Positions 52,910-63,699 of a stretch of 64,000 nt of DNA are shown here, one piece after another (position 1 is the first letter of the stretch; the number at the start of each line of letters is the position of its first letter). Location of the stretch: the NCBI GenBank assembly GCA_011947345.1, contig JAAVTG010000038.1:62001-126000 (forward strand), given 5' to 3'. The DNA comes from Phytophthora quininea (taxonomy: Eukaryota; Oomycota; Peronosporomycetes; Peronosporales; Peronosporaceae). The position numbers were made by a program, and so were the translations under genes. The notes beneath the pieces were generated by a model. That model was not told where the DNA came from. It did not search any database and saw nothing but the letters and a program-made list of their open reading frames with translations.

Positions 52910-53878
52910 ATGCTGTGCGTTGCTTCGAGCGACGACACTGTCTCATCCCCGAGCACGGCGGGGTTGCAGGTGTGGGCGGCGGAAGGTGTGGCTCGATCCA
53001 TTCTGCGCTTCACGGACCTGTCGAGCATAGACTCTGTTTTAAACGCCATTCAAGCGACCCCCGAACTGCACGGATACCTGAAAGACAGCGGACTTTGGAC
53101 CGAGCTGCAGCAATTGCACTTCGGTGGCAACCGAGACTCCAACTTGCCTTTGGAAGCTCTAACTTCTCGACATCGTAGTTGGGATTGGACGTCACGTGCT
53201 CGCACTTGTCTGGAGCTGCAGCAATTCCTGCGGTCCATCGACGAGAAGAAACACTTTGACGAGACGGTGACGGTGGTGAAGGGCGACATCGGGACCTTTG
53301 ACAAGATCGACGGCGTACCGCTAGACGGCATCGTGTTCCCGACCAACCCACAGTTGACAAACCACCATGTTGGGGCGGCTGCGGCGATGTTCCACCGTGC
53401 AGGCCCCAGTCTCTCAGAATTCGTGGCCGACCCGTCCTTCCGTGGCCTGCGTCCTGTAGGTTCGGCCGTCGTCACTCCAGCTTTCGACGCTGGTGTTCAA
53501 AAGATCATTCACTGCGTCGGTCCAAGCATTAGTATGGACGACTGCTACGAACTGCTGGACACCACCTACAAGAACGCTCTAACCGCCATGCTGAACGAGA
53601 ACCTATCGGTGGTTGCGTTGGCTTCCGTCTCTACTGGCAACTTGGGTGTCCCCAACAAACCAGCAGCTCAAGTGGCACTGCGTGTGATTCAAAAGTTCCT
53701 GCGCTCCACCAATTGGCAGGGTAAACTGGCCATCGTGTGCTACGAGTGGAGTGCGCTGCAGGCCTTCACTGACGAAAAGGCCAACGTACTGAAGGAGTTC
53801 AACGCTGTGCCGCCACTTCCAACCAACCAACGAGATGATTCCTGGATCCTCCAGATCGGCGGTCTCCGTCTTCACTAG
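52910..53878 (+). CDS. Macrodomain protein with F-box-like N-terminal helix region
   Basis: 322 aa. Residues about 20-65 (RSILRFTDLSSIDSVLNAI, LWTELQQLHF) resemble an F-box-like helical module. Residues about 115-290 form a macrodomain: VVKGDIGTF, DGIVFPTNPQL, VGAAAAMFHRAG, GSAVVTPAF, KIIHCVGP, ALASVSTGNLGVP, VIQKFLRS. Macrodomains bind or hydrolyse ADP-ribose on proteins and nucleic acids. The Asn normally in the NAAN motif appears here as TNP. A paralogue lies on the minus strand at 54827-55945, with one gene between. Confidence 0.88.
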   Translation: MLCVASSDDTVSSPSTAGLQVWAAEGVARSILRFTDLSSIDSVLNAIQATPELHGYLKDSGLWTELQQLHFGGNRDSNLPLEALTSRHRSWDWTSRARTCLELQQFLRSIDEKKHFDETVTVVKGDIGTFDKIDGVPLDGIVFPTNPQLTNHHVGAAAAMFHRAGPSLSEFVADPSFRGLRPVGSAVVTPAFDAGVQKIIHCVGPSISMDDCYELLDTTYKNALTAMLNENLSVVALASVSTGNLGVPNKPAAQVALRVIQKFLRSTNWQGKLAIVCYEWSALQAFTDEKANVLKEFNAVPPLPTNQRDDSWILQIGGLRLH

Positions 53879-53915
53879 GACCGAACAAATATTGTGTTGC
53901 GTGTTATCTACTGAG

Positions 53916-54542
53916 CTACTGAGCCATCTTGTCGGCCAAACGGAGATCCGAAAACGCTGCTTGGATGACGTCACGGTAGCAGTGCGGGTGGGTTTTCTTG
54001 TAGGCTTGGTGGAGCCAAGCAGTGGCGTCGTCCGATTGCTTGACCAGAGTCTGGCCGCTGTTTTCAGTGAGGTAGAGCGCTTCGCTAGCATGCTTCATGC
54101 CGAGCGTACTCAGCTCCCAGAGATGCTCGTTTGCGACTTGGACACGACTGAGCAGCTCCAATACCTTGTAGATTCCTTGAGCTGACGTCTGCTCTCCTTT
54201 GGCAATGTCGATGGAAATGTGTTTGCCACCAATGTGGAACTTGATCTCGCAGTCGCGGTCTGCAATTCCGGAGGTCTCGAACTCGACGTCCTTGATGATC
54301 TTGTCCTTGTAGTCAAACCGCTGGATCCGTCTGCGGGTGGTAGTGGAGCTCTCACCGCCGAGTTTGATCATCGCCATGTTGGTGAACGTGAATTCCTCCT
54401 TCGGCGACATCAGAGAGAAGGCGATCGTCTCGTTCGGCAAAAGGTACTCGGACGCCTGGCACTTGGAGAAGTCGCTCATGACCTTGCAGATGTCTGCCGA
54501 GCCAGTCATATCGCTCGCGAGGCCTTTGATCATGGACGCCAT
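53916..54542 (-). CDS. PH-like (bPH/DUF1696-type) domain protein
   Basis: 208 aa from the ATG at 54542 (MASMIKGLASDMTGS); the frame is also open upstream to 54629, but the conserved start looks like MASMIKG. Residues about 40-115 (YLLPNETIAFSLMSPKEEFT, ITRRRIQRFDYKDK-type strand, EIKFHIGGKHISIDI) match the bacterial-type PH fold found in many oomycete and bacterial proteins. The rest is helical (GIYKVLELLSRVQVANEHL). The role is unknown. Its stop lies 38 bp from the stop of the macrodomain gene on the other strand. Confidence 0.7.
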   Translation of the reverse strand: MASMIKGLASDMTGSADICKVMSDFSKCQASEYLLPNETIAFSLMSPKEEFTFTNMAMIKLGGESSTTTRRRIQRFDYKDKIIKDVEFETSGIADRDCEIKFHIGGKHISIDIAKGEQTSAQGIYKVLELLSRVQVANEHLWELSTLGMKHASEALYLTENSGQTLVKQSDDATAWLHQAYKKTHPHCYRDVIQAAFSDLRLADKMAQ

Positions 54543-54826
54543 CGTGAAGAAGAGTGAGGACTTGAGTGCTGGGGAGCAAAACGCCTGATGCGGTGCCCCA
54601 TCGGTGCGCCTCTTAGCTCCAATATCCATTTTGCACGCATATCATGGGAAAAATCCACCGGCAGACAACACATCAATTTCCTCAACAAGCAGGTCACTGT
54701 GCACGGTTCCCATTTCTTCATTTCTCCAGACGCACAAACCGCTACAGACAGATTGTAGCAACATCAAGCTCAAACTAAATAAAACACGCACTGTTCTCGC
54801 CACGAGCGAGGTCTTTTGCTGCCATT

Positions 54827-55945
54827 TCATTGCATCCGAAGTCGCGGAGGGTCTGCGCGAATGCTCTCAGCGTTGAACATGGACAGCAGCTTGTTCTTGT
54901 TCTTGACAAAGGCTTCGTACACCTCCGCCTCGTAGCAAACCATAGCAATCGTCGCCGTCCAGCTGGTCGAGCGCAGATAGCGTTGCATTGCACACAACGC
55001 ATACCACGAGGCCTGGTCCACAGGAAGCCCCATGTTACCTGTCGAGACCGACGTCATGGCCACGCAATTCAGCTCTTCCTGTTGGATAGCGCTCAGTACA
55101 TTCCTGTACGTCCTCTGCAGCGCCTTTAAGCAGCTCCGATCGAAGCTGCTGGGGCCTGCAATGTGGATCAGCTTGACCACTCCAGCATTAAAGCCAGGTG
55201 TTACATGAACATCTCCTACTCTTAGTAGAACGTCGCTCTGCCCTACATGCTCGTCCAGCCCATGACCAGCACGACGGAAGATCGCTGCCGCTGCCCCGAT
55301 GTGCGGGTTCCTGAGATACCTCGCAGTTGGGAAGGCCAGCCCGTCCACCGCGTGTTCCCCGACAGTGGTGATCGCGCCAATATCTCCTCGAATTATTTGC
55401 ACAAGGGCGTCAAACTTCAGCAACTGCTGAGCAGATTCCAGCAATCGCTTTAGATCTAGACCGGCCAGATCGAGCACCTTTTGAGAGGGCAGGCCGTCCA
55501 CCCAGCGCGAGCTGAGCGTCATCATATCTTCAGATTCTGGTTCTGGGGTCTTTATCTGAGTCTCTTCGCTCCGATTCTGATCCTCTTCTTCCTCGTCTTC
55601 TTCTTCGTCATCTTCTTCTTCGATGATTATCACCTCTTCTTCCTCAACTTCTGCATTGTTATTGTCAAATTCCTCAATGGGCGGAAATTCGCCCCTGAAG
55701 TGCGTGATTGTCAGCTCCTTCCACAGCGCCTCGTGGTCGAAAATGCCTCTCCAGCTCTCGTCATTGGCCAAAATTTCCAGCAGACTGGCGAGCGCCGCCA
55801 GGTCCAGCAGCGGCAGCAGGCCGCGCAGCACGCCCTCGACGTCCAACACACTCTGGAAGGAGGACGGCGGAGAGCAGTTCACCAGACGTTGGCGCTTGGT
55901 CGTAAAGGCCTCGGGCGGCGTCGCATTCGGCAGTGGGGACGCCAT
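54827..55945 (-). CDS. Macrodomain protein with acidic linker
   Basis: 372 aa from the ATG at 55945 (MASPLPNATPPEAF; the frame is open to 56011 but this Met fits better). An F-box-like helical N-terminus (LLPLLDLAALASLLEIL, HEALWKELTITHFRGEF), then a run of Glu/Asp about 35 residues long, then a macrodomain (IIRGDIGAI, DGLAFPTARYLRNPHIGAA, VTPGFNAGVVKLIHIAGP, MTSVSTGNMGLP). Same domain order as 52910-53878, so the two are paralogues; the acidic insert is specific to this copy. Confidence 0.88.
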   Translation of the reverse strand: MASPLPNATPPEAFTTKRQRLVNCSPPSSFQSVLDVEGVLRGLLPLLDLAALASLLEILANDESWRGIFDHEALWKELTITHFRGEFPPIEEFDNNNAEVEEEEVIIIEEEDDEEEDEEEEDQNRSEETQIKTPEPESEDMMTLSSRWVDGLPSQKVLDLAGLDLKRLLESAQQLLKFDALVQIIRGDIGAITTVGEHAVDGLAFPTARYLRNPHIGAAAAIFRRAGHGLDEHVGQSDVLLRVGDVHVTPGFNAGVVKLIHIAGPSSFDRSCLKALQRTYRNVLSAIQQEELNCVAMTSVSTGNMGLPVDQASWYALCAMQRYLRSTSWTATIAMVCYEAEVYEAFVKNKNKLLSMFNAESIRADPPRLRMQ

Positions 55946-56642
55946 GGAGAAATCTGAGAATGATGCCAACTGTAAATTTTTATCGAATGGGATTGGAGAA
56001 AAAAATTTCAAGATAACGGTCCAATCAAACCTTAAGAAAGTTCCGGATATAGTTGCAGTTCATGTCAAGCCGTGTGGGAGCCGTGTGGGAACAATGTCGA
56101 GGGATGCAAATGCGCCGTGGCGTCGCTTTTGAGCAAACTGGCGGAGGGAATGGGCGGTACTTTTCTGACTGCGGACAAGTCTTTGAAGGACGGAAATCAG
56201 GAACGAGATCACCTTGCAACGGACGCAGTAGCAGACCAGTACTTAATGCTTTAAAAGATCTAACGTTCCACATCAACAATTCGGTCAATCTAACATGGCC
56301 CCAAATTGAGTTGCTGCACACTTTGCGACAACAGGTGGTGTGACCTGTGTGTGGGAGTAGAAAATATGCTTCAAACGTGGAATGGGCTGCGACGACCGAG
56401 TACTAAAACGCATTGCTGAAGAGGCCAAGGTCCATGCTACTGCTGGGCTCGAATTATATTTGAACTCGCTCATGAGGTTGATATTGTGTCCGATTTAAGT
56501 AGCTGCGGCGAAAGTGTGCGACCGAAGTTCGCGAGGAGGAAGACACAGTCCGTGTCAACATAGGCGATCTTACTGAGGTGTACATGTACCGCTGTTCAAT
56601 TGCGGTTGGGAGGTAAAATCACCTTCGATGGGGAATTGTTGT
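55946..56642. other. Intergenic, nothing convincing
   Basis: Open stretches on both strands near 56050-56343 overlap each other and match no family I know. Confidence 0.4.
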
Positions 56643-57835
56643 TTAATAATTGCCACGAGGGGGCGCAAGGATCGAGCTGTGCCGATAATTTGAGCAGCTC
56701 CGCAAGTTTTGATATTTCGTAGCGTCATTATCTCCCTTTAGCCACTCCACAATATGTTGGTGCCGTGAATGTTTTGCCAGTGAGATAAGCTCTTTGGAGA
56801 ATGAAGAGATTTTAGGAGTTGCCTTCATCAAATATTGCAGAATGACCAAGTGGCTATTGACGGTCGCTCGACGAGCTGCTAGCTGCTGGTTGCCTTCCGT
56901 GCGGTTTTCGACCAGGAACTTGACTACCTCGAAATGTCCATTGGCCACAGCTAGTTGAAGCGCCTTCCCTGTGCATCCGTCCTCTCGGTTATTGTGCAGA
57001 TACTTCACAACGTCCAAATGACCTCTACACGCCGCGTCGTTCATGGCATCCACTGAGCAGCCCTCCGTCCTGTTTTCATGCAGCCACTGCACCACCTCCA
57101 AATGCCCGAATGCTGCAGCGCCGTCCATCGCCATCACAGAGCACCCTTCGGTCCGATTCTCATGCAGCCACTTGACAGTCTCCAACGAACCGGTCTCCGC
57201 CGCTCCATTCATCGCTCGCGTAGTGCATCCCTCCGTCCGGTTCTCATGCAGCCACTTGACAATCTCCAAATGTCCGTTGGCTGCAGCGTCCGTTGGCTCT
57301 GTCGTGCATTTCGCTTTTGCTCATGCAACCACTTGACCACTTCAAAATACCCTCCTTTCGCTGCAAACGCCATGGTCGAAGGCGAAATCTCCACGTCCCA
57401 TTTGTCTCTCATCCACTTCATCATCTTTAAATCCCCTCGTTTAGCTGCGTGGATCAAGGCAAGGCTGGAACAATTCAAACTCCGATGACTCGCAAGCCAT
57501 TGGGCCATGGCAAAGTTGCCGGTCAACGCGAAGCGATCCATGACGTGAGACGACAGTCTTGCACTTGAATTGAAATTTTGCAGCCACTGCACCACGGGAA
57601 AGTCGTCGCGCCCCACTGCAGCGAGCAGGGCGTGCTCGAACTGAATCGCCGACACTCGAGGGATCGACGCCGTCACAAACTCCAAAAGATGCACAGAACC
57701 ACGCGATGCAGCCGAGTAGAAATTCCAGTGGATAGAGTAGTCGATATACGACGAGATCAACTGCATGACAGGGTCACAACCGCCGAGAGGAGCACCCACA
57801 GCGCATTCCACGCTAGTCAGCACACTGTTCGTCAT
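56643..57835 (-). pseudogene. Ankyrin-repeat protein with one frame break
   Basis: From 57835 the frame encodes an N-terminal region and several degenerate repeats (ALLAAVGRDDFPVVQWLQNF). Near 57290-57310 one base puts the reading out of register. The continuation (57269-56643) has four strongly conserved 34-residue repeats ending KWLHENRTEGC or QWLHENRTEGC, then weaker ones. With the base restored it would be about 395 aa. Tandem identity at DNA level (102-bp period) shows recent repeat expansion. Typical of the large oomycete ankyrin family; partner unknown. Confidence 0.8.
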
Positions 57836-57952
57836 CTTAGTGAAAAAGAAAATAAGAAAATGGGTACAGCATAGTGAATACCTTTAAATCTGCGTGCTTC
57901 AGATTGTGCATTTTTAAAAGTATATCGCAAGCAGCGTCTTGCCAAAGCGACC

Positions 57953-59501
57953 ATGCCTGGCTCGCACTCGCACCGGCAGTTGGGCATCCTGTCCGTGGCG
58001 CTCATCACGTACTTCAACGTGAGCGGCGGCCCATGGGGGTCGGAGCCTGTGCTGGCAGCCTGCGGACCATTCGTAGGCATCCTGGCGGTCGTGCTGTTCC
58101 CGTGGGTCTGGTGTCTGCCTTTGGCCTTGACATTCGCCGAGCTCTTCACGGCGTTTCCGACCGACGGCAGCTTTTGCAAGTGGGTGGGGGTGGCGTTCGG
58201 TCGGCCAATGGGTTTCCAAGTGGGTTTTTGGTCCTGGGTCTCCGGAGTCATCGACAACGCCATCTACCCGTGTCTTATCGTGGACACTCTGCTGGCTTTA
58301 CTGGACCAACAAGGACACGGCATCACGTGGGGAGTGTTTGCACTGCGAGCAGTGTTTGCAGTGTTGTTTATGCTGCCGACACTGTCCAGTATCAAAGTGG
58401 TGGGCCATACACTGCTGGTCATGGGGGTCATGATCTTTTTACCCTTCGCGGTGTTGGTGGGCTACGCCATGCCACTCATTGAACCAGCCAACTGGTTTGT
58501 GATCCGACAAGATGTTCGTATTGTTTTATTTGTAGATATTGTAAATGTGCTGAGATTGTTTGTTTGTTGTAGAGAGATTGGGGACGTTTGATGAGTGCGT
58601 TGTACTGGAACTACAGCGGCTTTGACGCGGCTGGGGCGTATGCTGGAGAGATCCAATCGCCGAAAACAACCTACCCAAAGGCGATGATTCTGACGGTGGT
58701 GATGATCGCTTTCACGTACGATGAACATTGAAAACCCTTGTAAATGGAACTAAACTACTTACATAATTATTTTCTATGTAGGTACATCATCCCGTTCATT
58801 GCGATCGCTGGAGCAGACATGCCGCATTACACGACGTGGGACGACGGATCGTACTCAGTCATTGCGCAGAAAATTGGAGGCACATGGCTGTGTCTTTGGG
58901 TCTTGGTCTCGTCCGTATTTGGCAACCTCGGCCTCTACGTCGCTGAAATGGCCAAGGATGGCTTTCAACTGGCTGGCATGGCGGATTCAGGGCTGGCTCC
59001 GCCTTACTTCGCCAAGTAAGCAATTCGTATTGCTAGTATTGTCGTTGCTGCCCTAATGCTTAAACTTTTGTTTACAGACGAGATCCAGACACAGGCGTCC
59101 CGCGTCGAGCGATCCTGCTGGCGTTTTTCATCATCGTGTTCATGGGTCTGTTCGACTTTGACACGATCTTGGGCGTCGACAATTTCTTGTCGGCGCTTTC
59201 ATCGCTCGTAGAGATGAGCGCCGCCGTGCGAATGCGCTTCTCGCACCCAGAGATTGAACGGCCGTACCGCGTCAATCTGTCGGACAAATCGCTGCTTGTG
59301 GCTATGATGCTGCCATTCACACTGGGAGTGTTCATCATGATGAACGAGCTGTCCAAGTCGTGGACGAGCTTCTGGCTCAACGTGATCGCGCTGGTGTTCG
59401 GCTATGTCGTCCAGAAGTACATCGAGCAGCATCCTTACCATACGTACTCGGAGCTTCTTCAATTACCAGAGAAACTGACGGACCTCTCTGAGGAGCTCTA
59501 G
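57953..59501 (+). CDS. APC-family amino acid/polyamine permease, four exons
   Basis: Plasma-membrane transporter of the amino acid-polyamine-organocation family, closest in motifs to plant and oomycete polyamine-uptake (PUT/LAT-like) proteins. Exons 57953-58513, 58573-58715, 58782-59015, 59078-59501 join in frame to 453 aa; introns of 59, 66 and 62 bp have GT/AG ends. Motifs are TYFNVSGGPWGSEPVLAACG in the first membrane helix, LTFAELFTAFP, ALYWNYSGFDAAGAYAGE, TYPKAM, MAKDGFQLAGMADSG and PYRVNLSDK. About 11-12 hydrophobic segments. The substrate is inferred from family only. Confidence 0.9.
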
Positions 59502-59635
59502 CTAGAGCAGTCTATCGACACTTCTCCTATAGAACTCTAATCATATTTTTCTGTCCATTTCTACGTGGTTTGTGTTGTAGGATTTCCAAAGGCTTCTGTG
59601 TCGGTGAGTATTGCAAACTGAACGGTGTTATTTAC
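59502..59635. other. Short intergenic between convergent genes
   Basis: The stop of the permease and the stop of the left GT71 gene face each other across about 134 bp. Confidence 0.6.
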
Positions 59636-61610
59636 TTATGCCTTCTTACCCTTTTTAGATTTCTTCGCTTTCTTTTTCTTTTTAGGAGGATTCGTGGCTG
59701 GAGGTTCTGTCGTCTTGGACACCCATTTGGCCTCTTTGACCAGCTTTTGGGCTTCCTGGACGTGTCCGATGATTTCGTCTTCCAGACCAGCAAACGGGAA
59801 GTCGGAAATGGGCTTGAGGGAATATGCTCGCAAGTAATTAATGCGTTTGCCGTAGCATTTCCGGATGCTGGGGAACCAGCGATGGTCGACGTCACCACGG
59901 ACCTCATAAAAGCGTAAATCTTGGTTCATGTTGTACTGCTGCACATAGTGCCACAGTTTCTCGGTATTGTTCCCCTCCGGCAGAAACTTGATTATGTTTC
60001 GGTGCAGGAATGCGATCTCGCCAGCTGGATCGTGCTGGACCATGGTGTTGCCGCAGAAAATGTTGAGATTGGGGGCTTTTAGCCCAGCACTTCCTGAAGG
60101 TCGTTTGATCATGTGGAAGCTCGAGTTGGTGCGCATCCAGGCGAATCGGAAGAGGTCTTTGTCCCCCAGAGCACGTTGAATTCGGCCGGCAAGTGAGGCT
60201 CAGTCAGTGCGTAGTGCAGCAACGCGTTCAGAGCCTTCTTGTGCTTGGGGCGATTCACAAGAACCTGACCGCTTTCCTGTTCGAACATGTCGATGTACGG
60301 AACGCCCATGAGCTCCCACACGTCGCTGTTCTTCTTGGTCTTGAAGATGGTTCGGTTGGGCATCCAATAGTCCGGCCAGAAGACAGCGCCGGTCTCGTTG
60401 TAGACTTCCGTGGTGAACAAGTGGGTCGGGTCGCGAGCTGCGAAGTTATCGGCGTCCAGTAGTAGCACATTGTCGAAGGCGCTGTAGGAGACTGCGTACA
60501 GCTTCGTGTAGAATTTGACGGCACGGGAATCTTTATCACGCGCAGGTAGGCTCCGTATCTCGTCGTGAGTTCCTGTAGAAGCGGGTGCGACGTGTCGGTC
60601 TCTTCTTCTCGGTACCAGAGCTCGATAGGAAGCGTGCAACCGGTGGTGCGTAGTGCACGGATGGCTGCGTACGCACTCAAGAGCAACTGCTCATACACAA
60701 CGTACGCGACTCCACGTGAGAAAGACTTTGGCGCCGTCAAACCATTCGCTCTCAATTTCGCATCCTTGTCCGTTGCAATGTTGTTCTCCTGGAGGAAGTC
60801 ACGTCGTTGGTTTTCGGCGGATAGTGGATATTCCGGTTGATAACTGTCAGCGAGGAGGTTGTAGCGGACCAGCATCGTGGCGTTCGCACACGAGTAGCCC
60901 ATCTGACTTGCTCGCGACTTGCATTTGGCTGCCACGATTCGTCGGAGCTCTCCTGTTTTCTTGTGGCGGTACTCGCAGAAGCCCGAGTCCGACGGCTGAA
61001 TGATTTTATCACACGGTGCATCTCGCTCCGGGTTCAGCTCACCGCGAGGCTTGCATTTCTTCGTCTGCCTCCAAGCTTTGCACTCGTACTCGTCCAGCTC
61101 AGCAACTCTTTTGATGGGGGTCCACAACTTGTCGTCGTCTTGGGCTTGCTTGGGTTTATCTGTGGAAGCTTCAGCAGGAGACTTCGCTTTGTCTTCCTTC
61201 TTTGAAGACTTTGGCTTGCTGGTTTTCTTGTCTTTCGGCTTAGGCGTCTTCGGCTTGGGTGTCTCTCTTTCGTCAGTTAATTCTTCCTGTCCGTCTTGCA
61301 TGGGGTTGATGACGGTATTGGAAACACCGACTTGAGAAGAAGAAGACTCGTCCAGAGTGTACTCGGTCGAGTTTAACGCTGCAATTGATCCCGATCCGCC
61401 CGTGGTGGACGTGAGTTGTGAAAGCAGTTGCTGCCGTCGGATGATCACATCGTGTGCCACCGTTTGGACTGCGTTTTCATTCTCGCTGGAATAGTTGATG
61501 AGGTGTTGACTGTACCAACCGCAGGATGCCGAGAGAGACAGCAGCAGCAGTACTGTGATCCACCCTGCTGTTGGCGAGTATCGAGCTCGGCCTTCACGAG
61601 TTCTGAGCAT
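59636..61610 (-). pseudogene. GT71/MNN1-like mannosyltransferase, left tandem copy, two frame breaks
   Basis: From the ATG at 61610 (MLRTREGRARYSPTAGW; the frame is open further to 61784), a transmembrane segment WITVLLLLSLSASCGW, a Lys/Pro-rich stem (KPKTPKPKDKKTSKPKSS) and a Cys-rich domain lead to the catalytic region. A shift near 60535-60545 moves to the frame with VLLLDADNFAARDPTHLF (DxD), VFWPDYW and FEQESGQVL. A second at the G-run near 60150 moves to the frame with SFHMIKRPSGSAGLK, FCGNTMVQHDP and a Lys-rich end. Both are single-base events relative to the paralogue at 61900-63699. A Golgi-type, type II membrane enzyme if functional. Confidence 0.85.
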
Positions 61611-61899
61611 TGTGCTCGACCGAGTTGTTTCGATTGTGTGGGGCTCCCTTGAGGCTCGAGTAGTTTCCGAGGCATCCCAGGTTTGTAACCATTTCATGGC
61701 GGTTTTGGAGATAACCCCTGAGGCATTATGGACTCGACAACGATCCGTTTGATGCCGTTGATACTCATCAACATGCTGACGCACGAAGAAATTCGGGCAT
61801 TCATTTTAGTTGAATTAACTGTCGTCGCTTGATGCCCTCGCTTACTGTACTGATACTTATTGTATGGAGCTCCGCTGGCTTAAGTGTCCTAGTGATCTG

Positions 61900-63699
61900 T
61901 TACGTCAGCGGTGCCAACGTGCCGTCAATTCGTGCGGCTTCCTGTACATAGTCTAGCAGTTGCTGCTCGAGGTCTGCGAACGGCAGCTCCTCGATGGCGC
62001 GCACTGTGAATGCCTTTTCGTAATAAATATCCTTGCCGTAGCACCGCTTAAACTGCGGGAAGTAGCGGCCACCGTTGGCGCCACGAACGTCGTACTCGTC
62101 CAGCGCCACGTCGTCCATGCGAAAGTCTTGAATATGTGCCCAGACCTTCTCTCGGTTCTCGCTCGACAACTTCTCCTGGTTGCGGTGCAGGAACAGAATC
62201 TCGTGGTTTGGGTCGTGCTGGACCATGGTCACTCCGCAGAAAATGTTTTGGTCGGGGAGTTTCAAGCCCGCAGATCCCGGCGGCGTCTCAATCATGTGGA
62301 AAGAGCTCCCCGTCTTCAGCCACGCGAAGCGGAACAAATCCTTATCGCCCCACGCAAGACGTAGCCGCTCAAAGATACCTGGATGGAAGGCGTAGTACAT
62401 GAGCACGTTCAACGCCTTCTGGTGGACGCTTCGGTCGATCAGCACTTGGCCCGACTCCTGCTCGAACATATCTACGGGGTCCAAGTCGAACACTTCCCAG
62501 ACGAAACTCGTGGGCTGGATGTTGAAGATCGTCTTCTTTGGTCGCCAGAAGTCCGGCCAGAAGATCGCGCCTTTGTCTTTGAACTCGGGCGTGTCGAACA
62601 GATACGTCGGGTCTTTGACTGCAAAGTTGTCTGCATCCAGAAGCAGCACTTGGTCGAATGCGCTGTAAAATACCGCGTACGTTTTGGTGTAGAACTTTGT
62701 GGCTCTTGCATCTCGAATCTCTCTCATGAACGCTCCATACTTGGTCGTCAGCTCCTTCAGGATCGGATGCGACGGATCTGTCTCCGATCGCATGTACCAC
62801 AACTCTACTGGTAGATTGCACCCTAAATTCCTCAGCGACTTGACCGACGCGAACACGCTTTGCAGCATTCGATCGTAGACCACAAACACCACTCCACGTC
62901 GATACGACGCCGGCGGGTCCACTGGCTTCTGTCCCTCGACTGGCACAAGCTCTGTAGGTTGGTCTTTCTTCATATCTACTCCGCGTCGGATCTGGTCGTA
63001 CATGTCTTCCATGTCGCTCTTCTTGACCAAAATTTTGGCCGAAGCTCGCACCTGGTCGTCCACGAGCTGCTGTCTTCCTGTCTCCAGCGTGAACTGCTTG
63101 TCGTGCATGTACTCGGTGGCTTGGTGGCCGTACTTCAGTAGCGTCACGAACTCGTCGCACCGAAACGCCACGTCGGGGCGCAGCGAGTCGCAGTGCATCT
63201 TCATGACCTTGTGGACCGCGCCGCTCTGCTTGTGTTTGATCTCGCAGTAGCCGCTCTCTCCGTTGTGCACGGTGGCGTTGCACAGTCGGTCGTTCTGCGG
63301 GTCGGAGCCTCCGTCGGGCTTGCAGTCCTTCTGGGCCTTCCACCCAACGCATTCGTAGGCGTTCAGGTCGTCTCCGAGCTGCTGCCACCGCACGGACACT
63401 GGCTGTGTACGGCCGTCCGCTGCATCCGCCGCCTCGTCCGCTGGCTGCTGCATGAGCTCCGTCATCTGACCGCGCAGCCCGCCGCCGTCGCTGGCGCCGT
63501 GCAGACTGCGCACCGCCAGACGCTGCAGCTGCAGGTCACGCTGCTGGATGAGCGACGCCACGCAGATGAGCCCCAGCGCGCAGCTCATGACGATCAGGAA
63601 GAAGAAGGCGAACAGTTTGTTGTGGCCCGGCTTGGCGTCCGCGGGAGGAGTGGACGCCGTCCGCGCGGACGCAGGCAGTGGATCCGCTGCTGCTTTCAT
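61900..63699 (-). CDS. GT71/MNN1-like alpha-mannosyltransferase, right tandem copy, intact
   Basis: 599 aa, type II membrane protein. Short cytosolic N-terminus, transmembrane helix residues 29-51 (KLFAFFFLIVMSCALGLICV), a stem, a Cys-rich domain (YECVGWKAQKDCKP; GYCEIKHKQSG) and a catalytic domain with the metal-binding DxD in QVLLLDADNFAVKDPTYLF (about residue 353), GAIFWPDFWRP, FEQESGQVLID, FCGVTMVQHDPNHEI. It presumably adds mannose to secreted glycoproteins in the Golgi. The 3' end is 290 bp from the start of its tandem paralogue; both read leftward. Confidence 0.9.
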   Translation of the reverse strand: MKAAADPLPASARTASTPPADAKPGHNKLFAFFFLIVMSCALGLICVASLIQQRDLQLQRLAVRSLHGASDGGGLRGQMTELMQQPADEAADAADGRTQPVSVRWQQLGDDLNAYECVGWKAQKDCKPDGGSDPQNDRLCNATVHNGESGYCEIKHKQSGAVHKVMKMHCDSLRPDVAFRCDEFVTLLKYGHQATEYMHDKQFTLETGRQQLVDDQVRASAKILVKKSDMEDMYDQIRRGVDMKKDQPTELVPVEGQKPVDPPASYRRGVVFVVYDRMLQSVFASVKSLRNLGCNLPVELWYMRSETDPSHPILKELTTKYGAFMREIRDARATKFYTKTYAVFYSAFDQVLLLDADNFAVKDPTYLFDTPEFKDKGAIFWPDFWRPKKTIFNIQPTSFVWEVFDLDPVDMFEQESGQVLIDRSVHQKALNVLMYYAFHPGIFERLRLAWGDKDLFRFAWLKTGSSFHMIETPPGSAGLKLPDQNIFCGVTMVQHDPNHEILFLHRNQEKLSSENREKVWAHIQDFRMDDVALDEYDVRGANGGRYFPQFKRCYGKDIYYEKAFTVRAIEELPFADLEQQLLDYVQEAARIDGTLAPLT

